Assembly: GCA_036417435.1 (NCBI GenBank) | Contig: CM070915.1 | Span: 79,361,799-79,425,798 of the forward strand | DNA length: 64,000 bases | DNA from: Inia geoffrensis | Lineage: Eukaryota; Chordata; Mammalia; Artiodactyla; Iniidae | Direction: 5' to 3' | Shown here: positions 33,441 to 44,620 of the stretch, one piece after another | Layout: each line of letters begins with the position of its first letter | How positions within the stretch are numbered: position 1 is the stretch's first letter | Notes under the pieces: model-generated | Seen by the model: the letters and a program-made list of their open reading frames with translations, nothing else | What the model was told of the DNA's origin: nothing | Databases searched by the model: none | Made by a program: the position numbers and the translations under genes

Positions 33441-34309
33441 AATAAAGACTCTATTATTATCTTGTTTTGAAATTTTTCAACTTCAAATTTTGCCAGTTAA
33501 TTTTCTCTACATATTTACCAGTAATTGAATGTACTTTCCCACAAATTAGCTTTCAAAAATGTTGCCCCGTTGTCCGCAACTACGTCTTATTGATTTTTCA
33601 AAAAACATCTTTATACAGAAGCCTGGTAACCCTTTCTTTGTCTCACAGTATTCAACCGTTTTTTTACAGATTTTGATTTAGCTTGGATTTTACTTGTTAT
33701 CAATTTGTAATATGCAGGTTTTAAAATAATTACATATTTAGTTCTGTTGATCATTTCCCCCCCTTTTAAACTTAGGTATTTTATGGAAAAAGATCCTTGC
33801 TTAAATGTATTATACAGTTTGGTTTTTATAGAAATTTTTATTTAGCTGGGATTTATTTTGCTATCAAGATGTAGGAATCTATAACTAACTTAATTTTTTC
33901 AAGTATTCAGCAAATTATACGTTAACCACATTCACCAAATAATTTATTTTCTCCTGTTAGTAGATATATAGCAGCTTTATCATAGACTAATAATAGGAAA
34001 ACATTATGTAAAATTAATTTTGATCAAATTAACACTTGCATAGAGTTGGAGGTCAGATGCTGCAGAAAATATTCAAATGCATACAGCAGTCCTGCACCCT
34101 CCATGCCCTGCCCTGTTCCTCACAAATCACAGCCATGGCGTCTTGGAAATGTGACCCTGGGTCTCACACAGGAAAGGAGAATACGTGAGAATAAATGAAC
34201 CAGCTCTCCAGGGGAAAATTAAATTTTGTGACCAAACAGTAGTGAATCATATGTTTGAAAACAAAATTCTACTTTTCTGTTAAAAAGCGAACTGACCATT
34301 CTATCTTAC
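33441..34309. other. AT-rich sequence with possible L1 traces
   Basis: TTTAGCTGGGATTTATTTTG and GATGTAGGAATCTATAACTA (33842-33886) recall a minus-strand old L1 phrase ('ggtgtaagatgtgaggtagggatc'), and a similar line occurs at 33665-33720. Too weak to define an element. Confidence 0.35.
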
Positions 34310-34439
34310 CTGAAAATAGTCCAGAAACTGTCCTTGCATTTGTAAATTCCACGCGTTGCCTCCAAAACCTGGTAGAGCCATCCGACCTGGGATGTCTTCC
34401 CCTGAACAGGGAGTGTTGCATTGCTCCGGAGTAGGAAGG
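34310..34439 (-). other. weak candidate exon (donor on minus strand)
   Basis: On the minus strand a near-consensus 5' splice site, TTTTCAG followed by GTAAGA, falls at 34310/34309. Upstream of it 130 bp stay open in more than one frame. One frame gives a peptide with two close cysteines (QCNTPCSGEDIPG) followed by GFGGNAWNLQMQGQF. The matching acceptor (AG at 34441-34440) has a poor pyrimidine tract. I recognise no protein family. It may equally be a chance donor in unique DNA or a repeat. Confidence 0.15.
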
Positions 34440-35385
34440 CTCATATTCAAATGTCAACTGTATCTTCTGACCACGTTCTAGTCCATATTACACACTCCAC
34501 TCCACTTTATTACTGACAATAAATAACATCCCACATTATATTGATTGATATATTAGAAAGTTGGGTTTGATAAATTTGGATCTGGAAAAGATGAGAGAAG
34601 ATAAGGAGATGGATTGCTTTGGTTCTCCAAGCAGCAAAGCTCACTTGTAGAAGATATAAAAAGCTGAGCTCGTGAGGCTTGAAATAATTTCATATTCTAC
34701 TGCGTTTGCAAACGGAGCTTTTTTTAGCGACCAAGGGGACTAGGAAAACACAATATGTCAAGACACTGAGGAAACAAAGAAATAAGGGAAAGTCATAATA
34801 CAAAAGAAGTTCCCTTTGCTGCTAAGTACTCTGAATGAGAAGAAAGAGGCATTCTGAACTAACAGCCGGGTCCCTAGACTAGTATAAACACTCTGCTTTT
34901 ATAAAATGTGATTTAGTAGCTTAAAAACACAGATAGCAAATGTTCACTGTCCTGATTAGATCTCCGAAATGAAACAGATGTGAAAACTGTCCAGGGATTT
35001 TTACAAGTACTCAATACTTTCTTCTGCAATATTCAAGGGGACTTGAAACATTATACATATATGTAATATATATAATATTATAAGATGTTTATATGTCTCT
35101 AATAATAAATACCCTTACTTTCCCATGGTTACACATATATATTTAGATCAGTTCTGTTGTTAAATAACAATTATTACATTTCCTCTGGGTGGCTAAAAAT
35201 GTACTCATGTAAGAATAGTATCTACACAATCTGTGAAATATTTTAATATGTGAAAAAAAAAAGATCAACACTGAAAATCAACACTGAAAAATAAAATGAA
35301 GTTGCTAGTAAGTTAATAAGTATGGCATGATCTTAGGAGAATGGTTAGTCATTGCAAATTAACGAAAACATTCAATTATTTATAA
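34440..35385. other. unique AT-rich non-coding sequence
   Basis: Includes a TATA/ATAT-rich run near 35051-35085. No element recognised. Confidence 0.4.
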
Positions 35386-35560
35386 TCAGAATTTTAAAAA
35401 TTGAGATATAATTAATGTATGCCATTGTGTATGTTTAAGGTGTACGAAGTGTTGATTTGATGCACTTATATGTTGCAATATGATTGCTGCCTTAGTGTTA
35501 GCTAACACCTCCATCAGGGCACATAATTATTATTTCTTACACATCACAACGTATGTACAT
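35386..35560 (-). mobile_element. L1 3'UTR fragment (older L1MA-type)
   Basis: TTTTAAAAATTGAGATATAA, TTAATGTATGCCATTGTG, TTTAAGGTGTACGAAGTG, TTGATTTGATGCACTTATAT, ATGTTGCAATATGATTGC and GTTAGCTAACACCTCCATCA match the reverse complement of the L1MA 3'UTR ('ttgagatataattgacatat...ggtgtacaacatgatgatttgatatatg...gttaacatccatcac'). Confidence 0.82.
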
Positions 35561-35753
35561 GTATACATATGCAATGCCTGGTATCGTATTAAGATAGACA
35601 TTGTGATTTAAGCAACTTGGCCGTATTTTTGAATTTTGTAATATTTGCCCAAATTTTAGGATGAATTGAGTCATTCAGCCAAATCTCTGTTCTTTTGCTT
35701 TAAATTTGTTTGTTGTTTTATTTGCTTATTTCAGTTCATGGTTTACTAGAAAG

Positions 35754-35850
35754 GAGTGAAATATGGAGGGAAAATAAAAAGGGCAGACAGAGGATGGACA
35801 GATGAGGGAAAGATGGAGAGAGAGAGGAAAGGCGGGGAGAATGAACCCTA
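35754..35850 (+). repeat. purine-rich low-complexity tract
   Basis: About 95 bp of almost pure A/G sequence with GGA, GATG and GAGA motifs (for example GATGGAGAGAGAGAGGAAAGG). Confidence 0.8.
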
Positions 35851-38800
35851 GTGCTGAGAACTGGGCCTGTGAGAAGAGGACCCTCTGGCCCACCGTGGAC
35901 CAGACAAGACCCCTGTGGGCCATCTGTCTTCTGATGACATTCTCTTCGTGGTGAACACAGGGGTCAGGCATCGTAATGACAGCTGGCCCAGGACTTCTTC
36001 CCCTTTAAAGGAAAAAGAACAGGAAAATAAGATACGCCCTACAGTCTTTACATCTTTCATTTTTCTGGAAAATGTGCCTGTGCTTTGTGCTTTGTCCAGT
36101 GGAGTTGGTTCTGCTAGTTGGAGCTTTACCTAATCTGGGCAAATACAGAAGTGATGTCAATGTGAGGAAAGATGCTGTTTGCTCGTGTCGTTTCTTAGAA
36201 CGCCTACAGAAGTGGAGAAGCCCAAACTGCCACGCCGTTAAGAACAGTGTCGGCGACATGTGAAGACCTTTTAAATGGAATCTGAAACACCTGGGAAACG
36301 TCTCCGTTTGGTTGAAAAGTGCCTGACTTCGTGTCGTCATGGACTTCTCCATCTGTCACTGTTAAGCTCCGTGTCAAAGTCACAAATGCAGATAAGGAAG
36401 CTGCAAAGACATGGCAGGTTTTGCGTCGAGAAAAATTATTAATAAATTACAATTGCAGTTTTGATAAAATTGTTTCCGTGAACAGATAATTTCTTCAAAG
36501 ACCTATATCTTGAAGGAGAAAGCAAAAGCCCCAAAAAGGACTTTCAAAAATTGGAAAACTGTGGTTCTAGGTACAAATGTCATCTTTTCAGTCTTGAGTG
36601 GAAACTTCTTGCTTATTTCAGTTGTCAACTGAGAATTTTACATCTGATTGAAAAGAGATGCAAGCAAAATAAAGACTTTTTCAGCTGAATAAAAGCTAAG
36701 AAAAATCTTCATCAGCAAACATGAGTTACAAAAAAAAGTGTTAACGGAAATTCATCAGACTGAAGTAAATGGTGCCAGATGGGTACTTTGATTTACAAAA
36801 AGGCTGAAAATGGAAAGAAATGGGTAAATACAATTTTCTCATTTTCAAAGATTTCTTTAGGAGACAAATGTTTAAAGCAAAAATTAGTAATTATATTGTC
36901 AGGTTAATAAAATATATTAAAGTAAAATATATGAAAATAATAAGGAAGGGAAGAGAGAGGAGTGCCCGCCCCTCCCCCTCAGCACCCCGAGATGGTGCAA
37001 GCTCCCTGACCTGCTGCTTGGACTGTCAGAAGACAAAATGTTCAAGGGAGTTATTTGAAAACTTTTTAAACTTTTACATTCCTTTAGAGCTACATGAGAT
37101 TCTAAAATGTAATATTTTAACTACAAATAAAGCAGATATATATAATATAGAAAATAGATAAGAAATAAGCTGAGCTAGAATAACAAATGCCCTTTTCTGG
37201 TCATAGGACGTTCTGGGGCATTGAAACTGCGTCTCTGTCACAGCTTCCTGTTTAAAGTAACGTGGAAAACCACTAATAGCAAAACTCACCTTGGCTATGA
37301 AGCCTGTTCTGCTTTGCTTTCCTGTTCAGCCATGTAGGCAGAAGCATTGCCTCAACAATGCTCGTTGGATTCCTCATTAAAAACTGATTTATTGTCCTAC
37401 CTGACCCTACCTCACTAAAGTTCCATTTTTTTCTCAACGTAGAGTATGTCTCTTCTCTCCTTGAATTAGAGCAGTCCATCTACCCATTTGTTTCATGTAT
37501 GTGGTCCTGAGGGTTCATTGTGTACTAGCCACTGTGGATTCCAAAACTTAAAGTTTCTCCACTCTTTCCCTGGTTTCACTTAGCATGTGTGTTACTGCCT
37601 GCCCTGGACTCTGTATCAGGTAATTCATTTACGTGGCATCACAACCAAGGGGCGGTCCCGTATGTCAGATGACAACACATACACAGGCACAGCCGAGGCA
37701 GGGACACACGTGCCAGCAGAGACTTCCTGGGCGAACCGTCCCTGAAGTGGTGACACGGACGGGTAGGGACCAGTCAACAAAGAAAGTGAGGGGCACTTAG
37801 ACATAGAAGGCTGTAAAATATTGAAGACTGAGCCCAGCTCACAGTCTCTCTGTTCCTATACAGGGGTGTACCTATAAAGGGCGTCTGTTCAACTCTGTCC
37901 TGGAAACTCATTTACAATCTTGCTAAAGATTCTATTTTTAAAGTTAATACATTTATTTGACTTTAGCAGAACGCAAATCCTCCTTAAAATTGCATATGTC
38001 ATAGGAGGTCTAGGAGACCATTTTTGGAAAACAGTAAGATTGACTCTAATCTTTAGACTTTCCTTGAAAATTAAAGGCATTGACTGTTATGTGTAATTTT
38101 TCTCCCCCACCCCTTATTTTTAAAAGAGGCTTCCACGGTGAGGAATAGAGAGCACAGCATAAACCTTATTTAAAGCCTTAAAAAAAAATGTGTCTCTCCA
38201 TTTGCTGTTTCCCAGTATAGCTCCTTCTTTTTCGTGCTGTGGACCTCTCGAGTCTGAAATAAGACGGACCAAGGCATCCCATTGTTCCCATTCTATACTG
38301 AACAGCCACGAATTTTCTTCCGCTAGCTTTCAAACAATTTCAAGGCGATTACATTGTCTAGGATTACATACTGCAGAGAAAAGAGATACATGAATTATGT
38401 TTTTTCAGGTTAGCATTCAGCACAATTGTGATTCTTTTCAGTAGACATTAATATCCTCCATGGCAAATCCATAGGACTTATATACAAGAACAGTAGAAAT
38501 GTTCATAGAGATGAGTGAATATAATTTATGAGCAAGTCCACCACCACGTCAGTTTTTCCTTTTGCATAGGTATTTGAATTCTGGGTGTTATCACAGGTGT
38601 GAGGAGAAAGTGGTAGAATGATAAAAATCAAGCGGGTTTCAAGTAGATTGTGCCGATAGCATTTGGCATTTGAAGGATTTGGTCCCTTATTCATACTCTC
38701 CTCCTCCCAATTCTCTCTGGATTCCTCAAGCATCTGTACTGTGCTCAGACTGTCAAGTGATGGACCAATCACCACAGGCTTCTTATGTCCATCTGCTCTT

Positions 38801-39014
38801 TGACTCATGGGCGTTCATGGGCTGTGAGGTCCATTTCCCCAAGTGTTCTAGGCATTCCATGGAGCTGATCGGAAAACCTAACACAACACTGACTAAAAAG
38901 AAAGGGCCTCTCATCAACCAGAGATGACTCTCACTTTCTATGTGACAAGTTTCTAATTTAACAGTGACCCCCGGAAGCGAATGCCCATCTGCATTCTCAC
39001 ACAAACAAAATAAT
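35851..39014. other. long unique non-coding stretch
   Basis: No clear transposon or exon. ORFs up to 123 codons (for example 36005-36352 minus, 36820-37161 plus) show no motif. A faint L2/MIR-like phrase lies at 37720-37780 but is not callable. Confidence 0.4.
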
Positions 39015-39133
39015 GACCCATAAATCTCACTGTACCATAGCTTATTTTTCTGGGTTAATCAGTTATAGCACAGACAGGCATATATAACTGTTTATAAGAA
39101 AAATAAGCTACGGTGCAGTGAGATGCTGGGGTC
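39015..39133. repeat. 119-bp imperfect palindrome (hairpin/MITE-like)
   Basis: The left arm 39015-39051 and right arm 39097-39133 are reverse complements at 31 of 37 positions. The inner 28 bp (39024-39051 against 39097-39124) match at 26 of 28. The 45-bp centre holds its own perfect 8-bp inverted repeat, CAGTTATA (39060-39067) and TATAACTG (39083-39090), so a transcript could fold as one long interrupted hairpin. No target-site duplication is evident at the borders, and the arms match no MITE consensus I recognise. Candidate origins are a small non-autonomous DNA transposon, a MITE-derived microRNA precursor, or a chance inverted duplication. Confidence 0.9.
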
Positions 39134-39835
39134 TCTCTTTTGCGTGTGTGAGAATAGACCTACTGCAGCCCCCAACTCTATTGCATTAACCCCCTCTCCG
39201 TCTCCTGGTGAATCTTTCTCCACCTCTCCCCAGGTGAGTGTGCTGGTGTAAATCCCTGGAAAGCCCCCATCATTAACGCCCCCCTTCAGCCTTTTTCTCC
39301 TCCCAAACCTCTTTCCCCCATTGTTGTACTTATCATATGGAATTGAAAGAAAATTCTGCCTGTTTACTTTTCTTCTATCCTCTTCTCTTCCCCTAAGGGT
39401 TCACTGTTCTCCGGGGTGACACCCTGCCTGGCCCACCTGTGTTATCAGAGGGGTTCTGGACCATAGATTCTTCCCCGCCAGTGAATATCTGTGGAACCGG
39501 ACTGAAAACAGGTGGATACAACACAGGTGGAGGTCAGAAACCTCGTTCTCCTGGCTGTGATTTATGGGACAATGACACTAACTTAGGACAATTCAGCATA
39601 AAAGGAATGCTCTAAATTACAGAATTTCAAAGAATCGCTAGACATCTTTCAATAACACCCAATAATATCCAAGCAGTAGTCTCTACATGATTACCAAGCA
39701 TTTATTATCCCCCTTCTAAATGTTAACAGTTGACAGTTTTGGGGTTGAAATGGACGTAAACATAACAATCATGAGAGAACATGGACAACCGTGCCATATT
39801 CTCTTTCGGAGAACGCTGTAGTGCTTGTGGAAGGA
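39134..39835. other. unique non-coding sequence
   Basis: Pyrimidine-rich in 39175-39400. No element recognised. Confidence 0.4.
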
Positions 39836-39839
39836 AGAG

Positions 39840-39955
39840 AGAATTATCCCCATCTTACAGGGAGGGAAAGTGGGTAAGAAGCCTGGTAGCTTACCCACGA
39901 TGACCCGTTGAGCAAGTGCTGGCGCCGTGATCCTGAGGCCACCGTCCATCTTATT
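39840..39955 (-). mobile_element. MIR fragment
   Basis: AGAATTATCCCCATCTTACA, GGGAGGGAAAGTGGGTAAGA and TTGAGCAAGTGCTGGC correspond to the MIR blocks 'attatccccattttacag', 'atgaggaaactgag' and 'cagctagtaagtggcag' on the reverse strand. Confidence 0.65.
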
Positions 39956-40999
39956 TCTACTTTGCTAATTTGGAAAATACAAAAGAAAAGAAATAAAAGC
40001 AAGCCTACTCTGAAACATGTTTTTAAGTGTAAGGAAAGTAGCATTTTAAAATAGGTTAAAATAATGAAAACCAGGAAAAGAGGACACAATTTAGAGCTGT
40101 ATATGTTTTGATTAACGTTAGTATCAATAAATGAGATCATACTTTAGAGATGTGTCTGTTAGAAAAATCACAACAATATCAAACTGTGTATAACTGGGCT
40201 AGAAATTGATTTCAATCGAAAGCAATAGCTTTAGTTCATCTGTGTAAATATATACTCAACAAGGCTGGACGGTGTACACTGAGGGGGTAGGTGTGAGTAC
40301 TCTTCTGAATTCTGCCAGCAGTCTCTCTCTAAGTATTATGTGTTAGGTACCTAATAACACTGAAAAATAAAAAAGATCTTATAGAAATATTACACAATTG
40401 ACACACATATAAAAATAGTTTAAAATAGCTATCTATATAGTCTAGAATAATTTAAATATTATTTTATGTCATATTTATCTCATTAAATTAATATTTATTT
40501 TGGGAATAGCCACTTGGAAGATCTTTTCCATTATTTATTGTCTGGTTCATTTTTGATTTATTGATAAGCGTTCACCTTGATTTAGAAGGATAAAATCATA
40601 AAATACCAAATTCCCTGGCACTGATGCTCACCTGGGTGGCAAGGAGTCCGAGTAGATGAGGTTGCATTCCTACCTAGAGTTTTAAAAGGCTTTGTCGTTT
40701 AAGGCAAATGCTACCAGGCATAAAACTGACAATAAACGTACATTGTAATCAACAAATCTAACTGATATTTAATAAGAAGGCTTTAGGGGACTTATAGAAA
40801 GCCATGACTTGCATATAATTAAAATATTACAATTATAATCACAATAATAATTACTATTTCACATGGAAAATGATGTAGTCTAATGAATCATCACAAAACT
40901 GAGAGCAAAATCAATGCTGTGCAAGAGGAATTAGGAAACAAAATAAACACGGCTAGAGTCAGGTATGGAGAATCAAGAGTCCTAAACTGGGTTATGAAA
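39956..40999. other. unique AT-rich non-coding sequence
   Basis: Nothing recognisable. Confidence 0.4.
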
Positions 41000-41120
41000 A
41001 GAAACATCTAATGAGCACTTCCTAAATGCTTTTCATATAGTCACTAATTAAGTTATCATAATAGTCATATGAGGTAAGTGCTATTTTATTCCCATCCTAG
41101 GCAGGAAGAAACTGAGGTGG
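41000..41120 (-). mobile_element. MIR fragment
   Basis: CTAATGAGCACTTCCTAAAT, CATAATAGTCATATGAGGTA, GTGCTATTTTATTCCCATCC and GGAAGAAACTGAGG follow the reverse MIR order ('attgagcacttactatgtg', 'ctcacaacaaccctatgaggta', 'tactattattatccccat', 'gaggaaactgagg'). Confidence 0.85.
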
Positions 41121-41734
41121 TAAAGCGTGCAGGGTGCCTCTGTGGGCTTCCCAAATCTCAGTCCCACCCTCTCGTTAAACTTCAGACTCCCGTCCAGAAC
41201 AGTTCCCAGGACATCTTGTGGCTTTTTCCCACCTTGGAAAAGTCAAGGAGCTGGTTATTTTGTTAATCGTACAACATATGTAATTGCCAGAGGCAAGAAG
41301 ATCTTCCAGAAAGCTAATTGCTCATACGCGGCCATGGATACAGATTTCCTCTATGTTAGCCAAGGACAAGGCCATCATATTTTTAGCTTAATTAAATTTC
41401 GCTTTATCTCTATCCACCAGGTTGAAATGAACTCTCGGGCTCGCCCCACCATACCCTCACTAGAGACTGCATTCAGGAAGGATTCCAATAAGGAAAGGTG
41501 CTAATTCTGCCACATACCCTGGGAAAAGCCCTTCTTTTTCTTTTTATGTGTTACTGCCTAGAAAACATGAAAGCCACTGTATCTGAACAAATTATTTCAC
41601 TCTGAAAGTTTAAGGTGCTGAGGGGCTAGACAAAAGTTGAATGAAAAAATGAAAAAAGAAAGATGCATGAAGGACGTGAAAACACAGAATGACTTTTGGG
41701 AACTGGCTGCATATTAAAGACATGTCCCTCCTGC
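41121..41734. other. unique non-coding sequence
   Basis: The 125-codon plus-strand ORF at 41127-41504 has no recognised domain. No repeat was called. Confidence 0.4.
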
Positions 41735-41862
41735 ACTCACTCCCTTCCTTTCCTTTCTTTTTCTTTCCCTTCCTTCTCTCCCTCCCTCCCTCCCTCTCTT
41801 CTTTCCCTCCCTCCTTCCTTCCTTCCTTCCTTCTTTCCTTCCTTCCTTCCGTCTTCTTTTCT
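41735..41862 (+). repeat. polypyrimidine (CCTT/CCCT)n tract
   Basis: Nearly pure C/T over about 128 bp with TTCC, CCCT and CCTT units. A GA/CT mirror-type composition like this can adopt triplex (H-DNA) structures. The overlapping low-complexity ORFs (serine/proline/phenylalanine on plus, lysine/glutamate/glycine/arginine on minus) are artefacts. Confidence 0.92.
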
Positions 41863-41939
41863 GACATTACTGTTTAACATCTTCCTTGTGCCCAGCTCTG
41901 GGTCTACCGTGGCAATCTTTGCTATCTGATGCTTGTACG

Positions 41940-42556
41940 CCTGTCATTGGCACAAAGGCAGTAAACAGGTTACAAATGACGTTAGCACAGGTCATGAGCA
42001 CAGCTGTGTACAGGGACTTGTTGTGAAGAGATACTGAACAGCTGGGTGTTGTGGGCTGCAGTCGGGGGCTCCCTAGAGAAAGTGGGTGGCAAAGACCTCT
42101 CCAAAGAGGTGGCTTTTGAAAAGACCAGAGAAAGGCCTAGTGGAAGGGGATGCAAGCAGAAGAAACAGTGGCAAGAGTCCAGTGGTTGGAAGGAGCTGCC
42201 GAACGTGAGGAATGTGGATCAAGAAAATAGCACATGGGACACAGTGAAGGAGGGGAAGGAGGGCTGAAATGAATCTAGAGAGGAAAGGGGGCCAGAGCGT
42301 GTGAATGTCCTGATGCCATGAGGAGTCCTGTTTTGCACGTGCTTCATTTGCGTTGTCTGTTAAATACCAAGGAGGAATAGCAATACACAGGAGGTGAAAG
42401 AGTTTCTAAATCAGAGGAGACGGTCAGCTTGGGCCTTGGTGGCCCAGGCAGTCGTGGACCAGAGACCGAGGCTGGATCCATTAGCATCTCCGGCCAAGGT
42501 GTGTACACTTCTACCAAGTTTCCCAAGTGATTCTTGTGCTATTGCAGTTTGGGAAC
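41940..42556 (-). mobile_element. L2 LINE fragment, first half
   Basis: GGCAGTAAACAGGTTACAAA, CAAAGAGGTGGCTTTTGAAA, AGACCAGAGAAAGGCC, CAGTGGCAAGAGTCC, GGGCTGAAATGAATCTAGAG and GGTGAAAGAGTTTCTAAATC follow the reversed L2 order ('aacaagtaaac', 'gaggaggtgacatttgagc', 'agacctgaatg', 'ggaacagcaagtgcaaagg'). The element seems to resume at 42939 after the LTR. Confidence 0.65.
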
Positions 42557-42938
42557 TGTTGTGAACTGAACGTTTGTGCCCCCCCTGCCCAGTTCATATG
42601 TTGAAATCCTAACCCCCAGGGTGATGGTCTTAGGAGGTGGAGCCTTTGGGAGGTAACGAGGTCTCGGTGGTGGAGCCCCCGTGAACGGGATCAGCGCCCT
42701 CTTAACGGCACGTCCGGGAAGAGACGTGAGAGCTTGCTGCTTCTCCTTTTCCTCTTGCTGCCGCGTGAGGACAGGACACGTGGTCATCTGTAATTCGGAA
42801 AGAGAGCCTTCCCCAGGAGCCTGACTGTGCCGGCATCTTGATCTCAGACTTCCCAGCCTCTGGAACCGTGAGAAAGAAACTTGTTTAAGTCACACGGCCT
42901 ATGTTAATTGGCTATAGCATCCCAAGCTCACCAGGACA
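42557..42938 (+). mobile_element. MaLR LTR (MLT1/MST-like) inside L2
   Basis: Blocks in order: TGTTGTGAACTGAACGTTTG, CAGTTCATATGTTGAAATCC, TAACCCCCAGGGTGATGGTC, AGGAGGTGGAGCCTTTGGG, AGGTAACGAGGTCTCGG, GGTGGAGCCCCCGTGAACGG, CCGCGTGAGGACAGGACACG, GCATCTTGATCTCAGACTTC, CCAGCCTCTGGAACCGTGAG and GGCTATAGCATCCCAAGCTC. This is the full span of a common MaLR LTR starting TG and ending near CA. No internal sequence adjoins, and the short target-site duplication is no longer visible. Confidence 0.87.
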
Positions 42939-43200
42939 GGGTCTGTGGCTATAGAGATGACAGTCAAAAGCATGGAGGAGCTGAAGCTCTCCGAGAAGAG
43001 AATGACTAGGAGGAAAAAGGATCAAAGCTGGTCAGGTTGTGCCTGGGCGTGTGTGGCACCGCAGCAGGTGGGGAGTGCGGTCAGGAGGGGGCAGCTGCTT
43101 GGACCCCAGGGAGAGTACCTCAGCAAGAGGTGTGGTCAGCAGCAGGGCGCAGAGCCAGGAGGCCCAGTGATGGGCAAGTAGGACAGGAGAGGGAACAGAT
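42939..43200 (-). mobile_element. L2 LINE fragment, second half
   Basis: AAAGCATGGAGGAGCTGAAG and GAGAAGAGAATGACTAGGAG recall the L2 block 'aagccatgagactggatgagatcacc...gagaagagaagagg'. It lies where the reverse L2 interrupted by the LTR at 42557 would continue. The distal border is uncertain. Confidence 0.5.
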
Positions 43201-43744
43201 GCATCCCTGTGCATCTTCGGGGATGAGGGGCGTAGAAATAGTCTCAGAGGCGTGTTATCAGTACCCTGGAAGAGCTACACTCTATTCAAATAATTATGTC
43301 ATTATTTCATACTTGGACAACTTTCTTAAAACTAAGCTCCTCTTTAAAATATGAGTCGTTTGCCAATGAACAATTTAATTGGCTACTTACTTATAAAAAG
43401 TTTTGCTATTCATTTTCTGATCTGTGATTTATATCAGATTCCATAAGCCATGTTATATACATGGGCTAATTCATAAAAAAATGATAAAAATTTTCTGTTT
43501 TCTTTATTGACTTTATAAGAGAAAAGCAAAACACCAGACTCTGGATTTTTTTTTTCAACTGAAGACAATGAATTTATGTTATGAAAGATAATTTTTACAT
43601 TATACTAGAATACGTGTTTCCTATAAATGGACTATTTCATGTTCATGTAGAGTCTATTTCAGATGATCTGTGTAATAGTCTAAACTCAAGAGGCAAAATG
43701 ATGGATGAATGATTAGGAATATCTGCATGGTTGATCGTCCTTGA
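43201..43744. other. unique AT-rich non-coding sequence
   Basis: Nothing recognisable. Confidence 0.4.
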
Positions 43745-43845
43745 TATGAGCATGTATGCATGTGTGTGGATATGTATATAAATATGTGTATGTGTATACG
43801 TGTGTACATGTGCTTGTATGTATATATATCTATATATTTACCACA
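43745..43845. repeat. TG/TA-rich imperfect microsatellite
   Basis: About 100 bp of GTATG, TGTGTG and TATATA blocks, a degraded alternating purine-pyrimidine repeat. Confidence 0.8.
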
Positions 43846-44209
43846 GAGAATACTTGCAGGTTTTTGCTTGTGAAGAAGGTTTCATACTGACTGTGAAGTA
43901 TGAAATGGAAATTTCTCTGTGCCTATCTCCCCAAAATGGATATGAGGGATAAAAACATCTGCTGTGCCAAGAAATAGATCAACATAAGTTTATATGCCGA
44001 TGGCTGCCAGGACTGTCTCTTGTTAAGGAATTTATGTAAAGATATATTTATGCTTTTAAAGGCTATTCCTGCATCTTAATCACTGACTGTGGTCGTCATG
44101 AGTCAACACAGAAGGTCTCCTCCATCGTAAACTAATTCGAAGACACGTGACTTTCATTAGTCAATGAAAATAAGTGAAACACACTGAGAGGCTGAATATA
44201 AAAATGGAG
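43846..44209. other. unique non-coding sequence
   Basis: No recognisable feature. Confidence 0.4.
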
Positions 44210-44620
44210 AAACGCCAGCTCTGTATCATGAGAGAACTCGGACCCACAGCCTTTGCCGCGACCAGTCCAGGAAGCCCAGCCGCAGCCTCTCCAGGGGTGC
44301 GCCCACAATGGTCAGGATTTTGTTAGTAACTGCTGGCTCCTCTGGTATTGCACCTCCTCCAACTTCTGCGTCAACAGGAGAAAACCCAATGTGCTCCCCT
44401 AACCCATCATATAGGATGTCTCCTAGTTCACCACCGCCAGCTTCCCGTGTCCACCCGAAAGCTCTCCCACTGCCGTGCTGCCTTCCAGTCTCTGCTAAAA
44501 TGCACGTGCCGGTGGCGTTTCTCATTTGGGTGGTCCTTGTGTATCTCATGCTTTAGGCAAGTGACTGCGGCCCTTTTTCTTTTCCATAAAAGGATCTAGA
44601 GACACCCTCATAACATGGGG
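44210..44620 (+). mobile_element. possible ERV LTR, unclassified
   Basis: ATGGTCAGGATTTTGTTAGT, TAACTGCTGGCTCCTCTGG, CAACAGGAGAAAACCCAATG, TGTGCTCCCCTAACCCATCA, GTCCTTGTGTATCTCATGC and TTTTCCATAAAAGGATC read like an LTR with a CCAAT-type and a TATA-like (CATAAAAGG) element. I cannot name the family and see no target-site duplication. The two opposing ORFs here (44226-44549 minus, 44308-44556 plus) have no known domains. Confidence 0.35.
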
